A DNA stretch of 64,000 nucleotides, from NCBI GenBank assembly GCA_902800965.1, contig CADCGK010000002.1, positions 62,001 through 126,000 on the forward strand, in the 5' to 3' direction. Positions 33,885 through 40,865 of the stretch are shown here, piece by piece; within the stretch, counting starts at the first letter, position 1; each line of letters opens with the position of its first letter. The notes beneath the pieces are model-generated. The model worked only from the letters and a program-made list of their open reading frames with translations, was not told the origin of the DNA and made no database searches. Source of the DNA: an uncultured Bacteroidia bacterium. GTDB lineage: Bacteria > Bacteroidota > Bacteroidia > Bacteroidales > F082. A program made the position numbers and the translations under genes.

Positions 33885-34184
33885 GAATGATTTACCTGAG
33901 CATTTCGCAAAAATGCAATAATCGCAAAAATCCGAAATAGCTGATGGAAATCATTTTACTGTTAATACAAGATATGGGTTTTGTGCGAATTTAATTCATT
34001 ACCAACAATTTACGTTCTATAAATCCTACTATTCATCTTCTTAGAAAAAAAGGAATAATTAGGTACAACTTTAGGTTAACTTTTGGCGAAAAAAGGCCAA
34101 AAATCGGCCAAAAAAGGCATAAAAAAAGACCCTTAGTTAGCCTAAGGATCTTCTTTATTCAACTGATTTTCAGTTAGTTACTAA
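33885..34184. other. Intergenic region of about 300 bp; only a terminator seen
   Basis: AT-rich, with short runs of GGCCAAAAA/GGCAAAAAA-type repeats near 34095-34120 and the terminator of the minus-strand DUF2795-like gene at 34121-34152. No convincing promoter, RNA gene or frame was found in the remainder. Confidence 0.6.
34121..34152 (-). terminator. Intrinsic terminator of the DUF2795-like gene
   Basis: On the minus strand AAGAtCCTTAG pairs with CTAAGGgtCTT around a short loop, followed by TTTTTTT. Confidence 0.85.
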
Positions 34185-34406
34185 TTAATACTCATCTTCG
34201 TGGAAGAAGAAGTCATCCTTCGTGGGATAGTCGGGCCATAAGTCCTCGATACGCTCGTAAACGTCACCCTCGTCTTCAATCTCCTGAAGGTTCTCTATCA
34301 CCTCCTGAGGCGCACCCGTACGTAAGGCCCAGTCCAAAAGCTCATCACGAGTTGCCGGCCATGGTGCGTCTTCCAATTTCGATGCTAATTCCAGTGTCCA
34401 ATACAT
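34185..34406 (-). CDS. Small acidic conserved Bacteroidota protein (DUF2795-like)
   Basis: 73 residues: MYWTLELASKLEDAPWPATRDELLDWALRTGAPQEVIENLQE at the N-terminus and an acidic, aromatic C-terminus (LWPDYPTKDDFFFHEDEY). This compact helical protein is strongly conserved in Bacteroidota and resembles DUF2795; its function is unknown. The -7 element at 34433-34440 supports the start at 34406 and rules out a longer frame from 34511 that overlaps the adenosyltransferase gene. Confidence 0.88.
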   Translation of the reverse strand: MYWTLELASKLEDAPWPATRDELLDWALRTGAPQEVIENLQEIEDEGDVYERIEDLWPDYPTKDDFFFHEDEY

Positions 34407-34432
34407 AGTTTTTCGGTTTTTAATTGAGGGTG

Positions 34433-34440
34433 CAAAAATA
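34433..34440 (-). promoter_or_regulatory. -7 element (TATTTTTG) of the DUF2795-like gene
   Basis: A minus-strand TAnnTTTG match 27 bases before the ATG at 34406, in the gap after the adenosyltransferase gene. Confidence 0.7.
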
Positions 34441-34489
34441 CACCAAATCGGACAATTGTCAAGTGTTTTTTGAAAAAATTTTTTCGAGC

Positions 34490-35050
34490 CTATTTGTTTG
34501 AATCCCAACAAGTTTCATTCCGATTCTCCAAAAAGTCGAAATAACGGGCCAAAACAAAAAAGTAATCCGACAACCGATTCAAATACCGTAAGTCAATAGC
34601 ATCCACTTCATCGTGAGAGGCCAAACGCCATCCCTGACGCTCCGCCCGACGGCATACCGTGCGGCATACATGACTCACCGACGCCTTCAGATTTCCACCA
34701 GGAATCACAAAAGCCCTCAATTCGGGCAGCTCGGCGTTCATGGCATCAATATGGCGCTCCAGAAAAGCCACATCTTCATCAGCCAAGACTGGGACCATCT
34801 TCCCGATCTCTGTGTCCTTGTCCATCGCAAAATGCGACTCCAACGTAAACAACTTGTTCTGAATCACACCCAATGTCTCACGGATTGACACTGAAACACC
34901 TTCAAGGTCGTACAACACACCGATGACCGCACTCAGCTCATCCACCGTGCCGTAAGCTTCCACCTTGTCATCATACTTGGGCACCCGACGTCCTCCAATC
35001 AACGAGGTCGTGCCCTTGTCCCCCGTCTTCGTATAAGTTATATTCTTCAT
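34490..35050 (-). CDS. Cob(I)yrinic acid a,c-diamide adenosyltransferase, PduO type
   Basis: 186 residues. The N-terminal ATP-binding TKTGDKGTTSLIGGRRVPKYDDKVEAYGTVDELSAVIG is the PduO/MMAB signature. Later FVIPGGNLKASVSHVCRTVCRRAERQ carries the conserved Arg residues, and LRYLNRLSDYFFVLARYFD closes the active site. It transfers adenosyl from ATP to Co(I) corrinoid to make coenzyme B12. It is the last gene of the run that contains the truncated methyltransferase, separated from it by a heptanucleotide array. Confidence 0.95.
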   Translation of the reverse strand: MKNITYTKTGDKGTTSLIGGRRVPKYDDKVEAYGTVDELSAVIGVLYDLEGVSVSIRETLGVIQNKLFTLESHFAMDKDTEIGKMVPVLADEDVAFLERHIDAMNAELPELRAFVIPGGNLKASVSHVCRTVCRRAERQGWRLASHDEVDAIDLRYLNRLSDYFFVLARYFDFLENRNETCWDSNK

Positions 35051-35061
35051 CTCTTTTATAT

Positions 35062-35100
35062 TTTACTCCTCACTCCTAACTCCTCACTCCTAACTTCTTA
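35062..35100 (-). repeat. Heptanucleotide (STRR-like) array, family C
   Basis: Minus-strand units AGTTAGG, AGTGAGG, AGTTAGG, AGTGAGG fill the gap. The array encodes the final RS and TAG stop of the truncated methyltransferase gene. Confidence 0.85.
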
Positions 35101-35437
35101 ACACAAAGTCCTGCTTCTCCATCCCCTCACGGTAAAAAAACAGTCCTTTCTTATAAAGATCTATCGTCAAGGTAACGTCAGGATGGGCGCAAATCGTATT
35201 CCACCACGCTTCTTTCTTTTCATCGCTATGGATATCTTCCATCACATACATCACCTTGTCAACAATCGCAGGGGGCTCCCCTTCCCTCACTAGCTCTGTA
35301 CGCTCAATGCCCAAGGACTTCAAAGCCTCTTCGTCTCCCCCACGAATCACCTTAGTGTAGAGTTCATACACAAAAGGGGAATGGATATGGAACTCGTTTT
35401 TCCTGCGAAAAAGGTATTTGAGGTAGCTCTTCAACAT
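35090..35437 (-). pseudogene. Methyltransferase-family gene with internal deletion of the SAM-binding core
   Basis: The 115-residue product starts MLKSYLKYLFRRKNEFHIHSPFVYELYTKVIR, the usual N-terminus of a Bacteroidota class I SAM methyltransferase family of about 230-260 residues. It then passes almost directly to that family's C-terminal part (VMYVMEDIHSDEKKEAWWNTICAHPDVTLTIDLYKKGLFFYREGMEKQDFVLR). The middle of about 110 residues, which should contain the E/DxGxGxG SAM-binding loop, is absent. The frame is intact across the junction, so a small protein could be made, but methylation is not expected. Its start overlaps the upstream gene (TGATG), so it is still in an operon. Confidence 0.75.
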
Positions 35438-36996
35438 CACTCATACTGCACTTTCTGGACATAGAAAACGGTCCTTCGCGTGTCGCGAAGAAGAGGATTC
35501 TGCACAATTTGGCAACCATGAATCAAAAACCGACTGCCAAACCATTTGTAGATACAGGCATAATACTCATCTTCGTATGAGTCAGTGCCGTAAAGCAAAT
35601 CTAAAGGGGCAAACTGCTGATTGAGCAATGTTTTTCCATCAGTGTCGAAGACCTCGTAACGCAAGATGTTACGGCTCGGCGAAGCCACCACCAGCTCGTT
35701 GTGACACACCGACTCAGAGGCATGATCGGACAGCGTTTCACACAAATCGTTCTCAAAGCGAACCGAATTATACCATTTCAGCTCACCGTTTTGATCAAAA
35801 GCCAACAGGATCTCACTGAAAAAGTCGTATCCATCGAAAACGGTATAATTCATAGGATAGGTGCTGTAGAAGCCATAATAGCTATGATCCACACGGGTCT
35901 CGGTATGAAAAACAGGCTGAAAAGCCTCAGCCACAAAAACTTGATTGCTGCCAAACTTGACTAAACGGGGCGCATAAAACTGGAAAGTGATCTCGCCTTT
36001 CTCTTTTTTCTTGCCCTGCTTCATCTTGAGCAACTCCTCTTTCACCTTCAACCGATCCGAAGCGGTAAGGGCATTCTCTATTTCAGGAAGGTTCTTGAAG
36101 AGATAGGTCTTGGTTTGCATACCGCTCGACGCGAATTTAATCCAGGTCACACCCACGGCAATCTTACTAAAGTCCTCCGTCATGCCTTCCACACTAACTT
36201 TCTTGTTGCTCTCCCGCTCCAAAGTGGCATACACGGTCAGCTGTCGCTGATCATCCAAAGCAAAGCACATACGACCCAATCCAGCGTTTTCGCCATTTTC
36301 AAAACGGTGCGATTGCAACAGGTTGCCGCTTGGTGAATACACCATAAACGATGTCGCCTTATAGCGTTTCTCCACGAATTCGCGGGCAGCGAGCACAAAC
36401 ACTCGCGCATCGGGAATGGCTTCGAACTGAAACAGGATGAAATCGTTATTGAGATTCGGAGTGATCGTCCGTTGGGTGTGGTGGCTCAAGTCGTATTGCT
36501 CAAGGAAACCGCCTCCCGACTTGGAGTTGACCGAAAGCATCAAAGTGCCGTCAAGCAGGGCAACTGACTGAAGCAAGGAGCGCTCAGGAAGCTGTCCGGA
36601 GAATGTGGTGAACGTCTGTTCCAAACGATGAAAAGTCACCACATAAAACTTGACGGAATCGGAACGGGAAGCCTTTTCGTAGGTAAAGACAAAAGCTGCC
36701 CACTGCGCTGAGCTCTTGGCATCAAAGAGCTTCAGTTTGTCAGGCAAGGGAATCAAGTCGCTGCGTTGCTCGTAAAGGCTGGTGTCGAGGGCAACAAAGT
36801 TCCACAGCCGGTTCTTGTCCTCGTCGGTCTTGTCAGTCTCATAAACCATCATGCCGCCTTTGTCCTGAAAAGATACAAACTGGCAGCTCTGGTTTTTCGA
36901 CCAACGGCTGACCTCAAAACGAGATGTCTCCGCCTGTTGGGCAAAAACGCCCAAAAAGGAAAAGATAAGCGCTATGAGAAGACCGATCCGACACAT
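35437..36996 (-). CDS. Exported protein of unknown function (beta-rich, possibly propeller)
   Basis: 519 residues from MCRIGLLIALIFSFLGVFAQ, a clear signal peptide. A longer frame from 37089 runs through a dispersed palindrome (its translation would begin MRGGTTKQS) and is rejected. The mature region has repeated strand-turn units (NQSCQFVSFQDKGGMMVYETDK, QWAAFVFTYEKASRSDSVKFYVVTFHRLEQTF, LQSVALLDGTLMLSVNSKSGG, ARVFVLAAREF) compatible with a WD/kelch-like propeller. I recognise no family. The next gene, 1 base overlapping, is the truncated methyltransferase. Confidence 0.82.
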   Translation of the reverse strand: MCRIGLLIALIFSFLGVFAQQAETSRFEVSRWSKNQSCQFVSFQDKGGMMVYETDKTDEDKNRLWNFVALDTSLYEQRSDLIPLPDKLKLFDAKSSAQWAAFVFTYEKASRSDSVKFYVVTFHRLEQTFTTFSGQLPERSLLQSVALLDGTLMLSVNSKSGGGFLEQYDLSHHTQRTITPNLNNDFILFQFEAIPDARVFVLAAREFVEKRYKATSFMVYSPSGNLLQSHRFENGENAGLGRMCFALDDQRQLTVYATLERESNKKVSVEGMTEDFSKIAVGVTWIKFASSGMQTKTYLFKNLPEIENALTASDRLKVKEELLKMKQGKKKEKGEITFQFYAPRLVKFGSNQVFVAEAFQPVFHTETRVDHSYYGFYSTYPMNYTVFDGYDFFSEILLAFDQNGELKWYNSVRFENDLCETLSDHASESVCHNELVVASPSRNILRYEVFDTDGKTLLNQQFAPLDLLYGTDSYEDEYYACIYKWFGSRFLIHGCQIVQNPLLRDTRRTVFYVQKVQYE

Positions 36997-37010
36997 ACGA
37001 ATATGGGTTG

Positions 37011-37094
37011 CGTCATTGCGAGCACAGCGAAGCAATCCAACCTGACAATAGCTGGTCGAGCTGGATTGCTTCGTCGTTCCTCCTCGCAATGACG
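37011..37094. repeat. Dispersed palindromic element, family A (complete, 84 bp)
   Basis: Outer arms CGTCATTGCGAG/CTCGCAATGACG and inner arms GAAGCAATCCA/TGGATTGCTTC, with a central AGCTGG-containing loop. It lies between two minus-strand genes. Its right arm is identical, reverse-complemented, to the 33-34 bp element at 59467-59500. Confidence 0.9.
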
Positions 37095-37099
37095 ATTAA

Positions 37100-38770
37100 T
37101 TAAAACTTGACAAATCTAGCGACTTCCTTCTTGCCGTCGGCATAACGGATATTCAGGAAATAGACGCCGTTATCGAAGTTGGCAATCTGAAGATTGGCTT
37201 GTCCAGCGGTCATGTCCATGGAACTAACCACGCGACCCGTCATATCGAAGATGCTGACTTGAGCGTCGTTTTCAAGGACGAATGAAACCACATCCTTAGC
37301 AGGATTCGGATAGACACTGACAGTTGAGAGTGCATTCTCGCTGACAGAGACCTCGCCTTCACCAATTACCTTCACATAATCGATTTCCCAAGCTGCCGCA
37401 GCATCATCGGTGCTGGTATAAACGAATGCAATGTAGAACTGACCTTTGCCATGAACCATCGAACCGATGTTGAAGCGGCCGGATTCAACCCATTCATAGT
37501 TGCCAGTCGAGAAGTCGAACGCATCTGTCAGATCTTCCCAAGTAGCGTTGGAAACATTGCCATTGTAATTCAACGAGAGCTTTACGCTAAGCGGATTGCC
37601 TTCGAATTTCGTTGCAGTACGGAACTCCAAGAAGATGTCGTTGAAGCCGTCGCCTGAAATAGCAGGGCTGACAAGCCAATCTTCGTTAGCATGTGAAGCA
37701 CCATCAGTGTAGCCGTTCATATAGGCATAATTTGTACCACTCGCAGCATGTGTAGCCTGAATCCATTCTTGTTCGCCAGCAATATTCACGGCCGTGAAAA
37801 CGCCGAGACTATTCTCCACATCGAAACCCTCATTTAACAGGAAATGAATGTCAGCAGTCATCGCATCTGTCACCGGATAAGCGCCATCAGTCTTGTAATC
37901 GATGTTATCACCGCTGTTGGTATAGGGGAAGATAGCAAACTTATAGGTGGTATTGACTTCCAAATTACTGAAAGTAACTGTCTGAACACCATAGTTCACA
38001 TTCATGACCAAATCGCCGTTAGCGACTGGAGTACCATCGGTAGGGACAGCGATTGCGTCTTTAGCACCCACCACCAAATACTTGGAAGGGAGTTGGCTAC
38101 CCGTGGCATCAGTCCAAGTGAGGGTGATATCCAAACCATCAGCCGTTGCAACAAAGACGGTAGGATAGTTGCTTGGTTCAGGATTCACAGCAGGGGCTCC
38201 GCCAGCCTTGTAGAAGCTGACAAGGGCACCAACAGTTGATGTTTCAGAATAGCAGCCGAAAAGAGGAGCATTGTTTTGAGTGTTGGGGTTGAAACGCATG
38301 TATTTGCGTGTGTTTTCACCTTGAGCGACTACTACCGCAGTACCATCGGCATCGAATGTAATAGCCCATTGTCCATTGGCATCAAGCGTAGTTTGCGTCT
38401 TTAAAAAGTTGCTATTGCTACTTGCCGCATAAAGATAACCGCCCTTGGCCTCGTCGAAGAAGGTCCAGGCATTAGCACTGCCACCCAACGTAAACTGGAA
38501 CACTTCCGTTTCACTATTGGGATCCGTTCCGGGAGTAACAGTGATGGATTCGCCGTTTTCCGAAACCACCAAAGCCTTACGGTTGTTATTGTTCTGCTTA
38601 CCCATAGCCAAGACACCCAGGTCATCATAATGGGCAACGATGAGATAGTTTGCTCCAGCCTCGAGTTCAGAGGCGGAGGTAATCTTTGTGAAAGTTGTTT
38701 GGGCATAGCCGACAGCTGCGATAAGCATCAGCACTGCCACTGCAAAGAATGAAAGTAGATTTTTTCTCAT
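37100..38770 (-). CDS. T9SS-exported adhesin-like protein (choice-of-anchor J and type A sorting domains)
   Basis: 556 residues. Signal peptide to about VGYAQ. A first beta domain occupies about 25-190 (ITSASELEAGANYLIVAHYDD). An FN3-like domain lies at about 200-300 (ATADGLDITLTWTDATGSQLPSKYLVVGAKD). A jelly-roll 'cleaved adhesin/choice-of-anchor J' domain lies at about 310-460 (LLNEGFDVENSLGVFTAVNIAGEQEWIQATH, NEDWLVSPAISGDGF, AWEIDYVKVIGEG). A T9SS type A sorting domain ends it (VSVYPNPAKDVVSFVLENDAQVSIFDMTGRVV ... VARFVKF). It is predicted to be surface-exposed or released, and binds substrate or host material by analogy only. Confidence 0.9.
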   Translation of the reverse strand: MRKNLLSFFAVAVLMLIAAVGYAQTTFTKITSASELEAGANYLIVAHYDDLGVLAMGKQNNNNRKALVVSENGESITVTPGTDPNSETEVFQFTLGGSANAWTFFDEAKGGYLYAASSNSNFLKTQTTLDANGQWAITFDADGTAVVVAQGENTRKYMRFNPNTQNNAPLFGCYSETSTVGALVSFYKAGGAPAVNPEPSNYPTVFVATADGLDITLTWTDATGSQLPSKYLVVGAKDAIAVPTDGTPVANGDLVMNVNYGVQTVTFSNLEVNTTYKFAIFPYTNSGDNIDYKTDGAYPVTDAMTADIHFLLNEGFDVENSLGVFTAVNIAGEQEWIQATHAASGTNYAYMNGYTDGASHANEDWLVSPAISGDGFNDIFLEFRTATKFEGNPLSVKLSLNYNGNVSNATWEDLTDAFDFSTGNYEWVESGRFNIGSMVHGKGQFYIAFVYTSTDDAAAAWEIDYVKVIGEGEVSVSENALSTVSVYPNPAKDVVSFVLENDAQVSIFDMTGRVVSSMDMTAGQANLQIANFDNGVYFLNIRYADGKKEVARFVKF

Positions 38771-38794
38771 AATGATTGATTTTAATTGATATGA

Positions 38795-39037
38795 TTAGAT
38801 CTTTATTTGTTCCACTGATTTTATCTCAGGGATGGATTTCTTCATGACACTTTCGATGCCGTTCTTCAGGGTCATGGTGCTGTAGGGGCAGCTTCCGCAA
38901 GCACCGGTCAGCTCTACCATCACCACCAAGTCGTCGGTGAGTTCCACGAAGTTCACATCACCGCCGTCGGCCTGAAGATAAGGACGTATCTGCTCCAAGA
39001 TGTTCTTGATCCGTTTTTCCAAAAGCTCTTTTTCCAT
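38795..39037 (-). CDS. NifU C-terminal-type iron-sulfur scaffold
   Basis: 80 residues, a stand-alone Nfu domain. It contains the CxxC that binds the cluster (ELTGACGSCPYSTMTLKNGIE) and the flanking YLQADGGDVNFVELTDDLVVMVEL. It probably carries or transfers Fe-S clusters. It is encoded 12 bases after mrp, a classical pairing with the Mrp/ApbC ATPase. Confidence 0.95.
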   Translation of the reverse strand: MEKELLEKRIKNILEQIRPYLQADGGDVNFVELTDDLVVMVELTGACGSCPYSTMTLKNGIESVMKKSIPEIKSVEQIKI

Positions 39038-39049
39038 AGAATACAGAAT

Positions 39050-40072
39050 TTAGAAGTCAGAAGACAGAATTGAGTTGGCGATCTGGTCGAAAGCCTTGGT
39101 CACTGGCGAATCGGCATCCAGGGCAAGAGGTGTGCCGTTATCGCCGCTCTCAGCGATCTTCTCCACCATCGGGATCTGACCCAGCAACGGGACGTTCAGC
39201 TGATCCGCAAACTGCTTGCCGGTCTCTTTTCCGAAGATGTAGTATTTCTTTTCGGGCATGTCGGAAGGAGTGAAGTATGCCATGTTCTCCACCAGACCGT
39301 AGATCGGGATCTGCAAGGCTTCTTCCTTGAACATCATGGCGGCTCGCAGCACATCGGCGAAAGCCACCTTCTGCGGGGTTGTCACGATAACGGCACCTGT
39401 CACGTTGTATTGCTGCGCCAAAGTCAGCTGGATATCGCCTGTTCCTGGAGGCATGTCCACCACCATCCAGTCGAGTTCACCCCAAAGGGTGTCGTTCATC
39501 AGCTGGTTGAGGGCACTGGTAGCCATGGGGCCTCTCCAAATCAACGGACGGTCAGTATCGACAAAAAAGCCGATGGAGAGCATCTTGATGCCGTATTTCT
39601 CCACTGGCACCATCACCGTCTTGCCGTCTTTTTCAAAGCAAGCAGGGCGCTCGTCCTCGGCACCGAACATCATCGGCACGGAAGGTCCATAGATATCGGC
39701 ATCGATCAGTCCCACGCGCTGGTTGGCACGAGCCAAAGCCACGGCGAGGTTGGCGGCCACGGTTGACTTACCCACGCCACCTTTGCCGGAAGCCACGGCG
39801 ATGATGTGTTTTACCTTGGAGAGGGCCGTCGTTTCTTCCTTGACCTTAATGTCCACTTCAACGTCACCGAACACACCGGTAAGGGTACGCTTGGCAGCGT
39901 TGGTCAAAATCTCGTTTTTGGGGTCATCGGCTTTTTCCACAATCAGGTCGAAACGGATGCCGTTTTCGTTCACCATCAGGTTTTCAACCATATTCAAGGC
40001 AATGATGTTGTCGCCTTTAGGGAAATAGATGACGTCTTTCAGTACTTCGGTAACGTTTTCTTTATTGAGCAT
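39050..40072 (-). CDS. Mrp/ApbC-type Fe-S cluster carrier ATPase
   Basis: 340 residues. The N-terminal DUF59-like domain (about 1-85) is followed by a P-loop with deviant Walker A (VASGKGGVGKST), Switch I/II (DADIYGPSVPMMFGAE; WMVVDMPPGTGDIQLT) and the C-terminal domain YGLVENMAYF ... KKYYIFGKETGKQFADQLNVPLLGQIPM. The CxxC found near the C-terminus of many Mrp proteins is absent (YFTPSDMPEKKYY). The last residues (LSSDF) and the stop are encoded by a family C heptanucleotide array. Its own promoter is at 40094-40101. Confidence 0.93.
   Translation of the reverse strand: MLNKENVTEVLKDVIYFPKGDNIIALNMVENLMVNENGIRFDLIVEKADDPKNEILTNAAKRTLTGVFGDVEVDIKVKEETTALSKVKHIIAVASGKGGVGKSTVAANLAVALARANQRVGLIDADIYGPSVPMMFGAEDERPACFEKDGKTVMVPVEKYGIKMLSIGFFVDTDRPLIWRGPMATSALNQLMNDTLWGELDWMVVDMPPGTGDIQLTLAQQYNVTGAVIVTTPQKVAFADVLRAAMMFKEEALQIPIYGLVENMAYFTPSDMPEKKYYIFGKETGKQFADQLNVPLLGQIPMVEKIAESGDNGTPLALDADSPVTKAFDQIANSILSSDF
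39051..39072 (-). repeat. Short heptanucleotide array at mrp 3' end, family C
   Basis: Plus strand: AGAAGTCAGAAGACAGAA. It overlaps the final codons and stop of mrp. Confidence 0.75.
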
Positions 40073-40093
40073 GATTTCAAAATGCTAGATTTG

Positions 40094-40101
40094 CAAAGAT
40101 A
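40094..40101 (-). promoter_or_regulatory. -7 element (TATCTTTG) of mrp-nifU
   Basis: A minus-strand TAnnTTTG match 21 bases before the mrp ATG, immediately after the nadE stop. Confidence 0.75.
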
Positions 40102-40104
40102 CAA

Positions 40105-40851
40105 TTAATATTCGAAATGAGGTATGGGCTGCAACTTGAACAGGTTCTTCACATGTTTATCGTCGATACGTGCTTTCGTGTCGGGATCATCGCAAACGCC
40201 GGTGCGGATGTAACGGTCGAGGACGGCGTAGGTGAAGCCGAGGTTGTCTTCATCGCTCTTGCCGGAAAGCCCGTCCGAAGGGGTCTTCTCCACCAGATCA
40301 ATAGGCAATCCGAGTTCTTTTCCGATCGCCTTGACTTCCTGAACGGTCAACCCACCCAGTGGAGCGAAGTCGCCTGCTGCATCGCCATAACGCGTGGAAT
40401 AGCCCACCCAGTCCTCCGAAAGGTTGCAGGTGTTGGCCACACGGCCGTTCAGCGACTGTGAGACGGCATACAAGGTGGTCATACGCAGTCTAGGAGGCAT
40501 GTTAATGATGGTCTGCCTACTGACTTCCGTCTCCTGACTTCCCAATTCTTCCTTTATTGTCGCCATCAGCGCATCGTAGGCACTGCCGATATTGACATTG
40601 AAATGACGGATCCCCAGATGGTTGATGAGTTTCATGCTGTCGTCGATATCGGGCTGCACACCGTTGGGCATGGTCACGCCGACGACGCGGTCTGTTCCCA
40701 GCGCTTCGGCGCACAAAGCCGCCACCACGCTGCTGTCCTTGCCGCCCGAGATGCCAATCACGGCATTGCATCCAGGACCGTTCTGCTCAAACCAGTCACG
40801 GATCCATTGAACCACCTGGTCCTTCACTATTTTTACATCGAATTCTTTCAT
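40105..40851 (-). CDS. nadE: NH3-dependent NAD+ synthetase
   Basis: 248 residues. The ATP-pyrophosphatase PP-loop is VIGISGGKDSSVVAALCAEALG. Family blocks ANTCNLSEDWVGYSTRYGDAAGDFAPLGGLTVQEVKAIGKELGLP and KTPSDGLSGKSDEDNLGFTYAVLDRYIR bind deamido-NAD. It amidates nicotinic acid adenine dinucleotide to NAD+. There is no glutaminase domain, so it uses free ammonia. A stretch at about codons 104-113 (GSQETEVSRQ) is encoded by heptad-like DNA but falls in a variable region. It follows purL by 14 bases. Confidence 0.95.
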   Translation of the reverse strand: MKEFDVKIVKDQVVQWIRDWFEQNGPGCNAVIGISGGKDSSVVAALCAEALGTDRVVGVTMPNGVQPDIDDSMKLINHLGIRHFNVNIGSAYDALMATIKEELGSQETEVSRQTIINMPPRLRMTTLYAVSQSLNGRVANTCNLSEDWVGYSTRYGDAAGDFAPLGGLTVQEVKAIGKELGLPIDLVEKTPSDGLSGKSDEDNLGFTYAVLDRYIRTGVCDDPDTKARIDDKHVKNLFKLQPIPHFEY

Positions 40852-40865
40852 AACTCATTGTTGTT

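Noticed and set aside
36997..37089. N-terminal extension MRGGTTKQS... for the exported protein starting at 36996
   Set aside because: It is translated from the family A palindrome and would move the signal peptide inside the protein. The same artefact occurs before dus (59472-59501).
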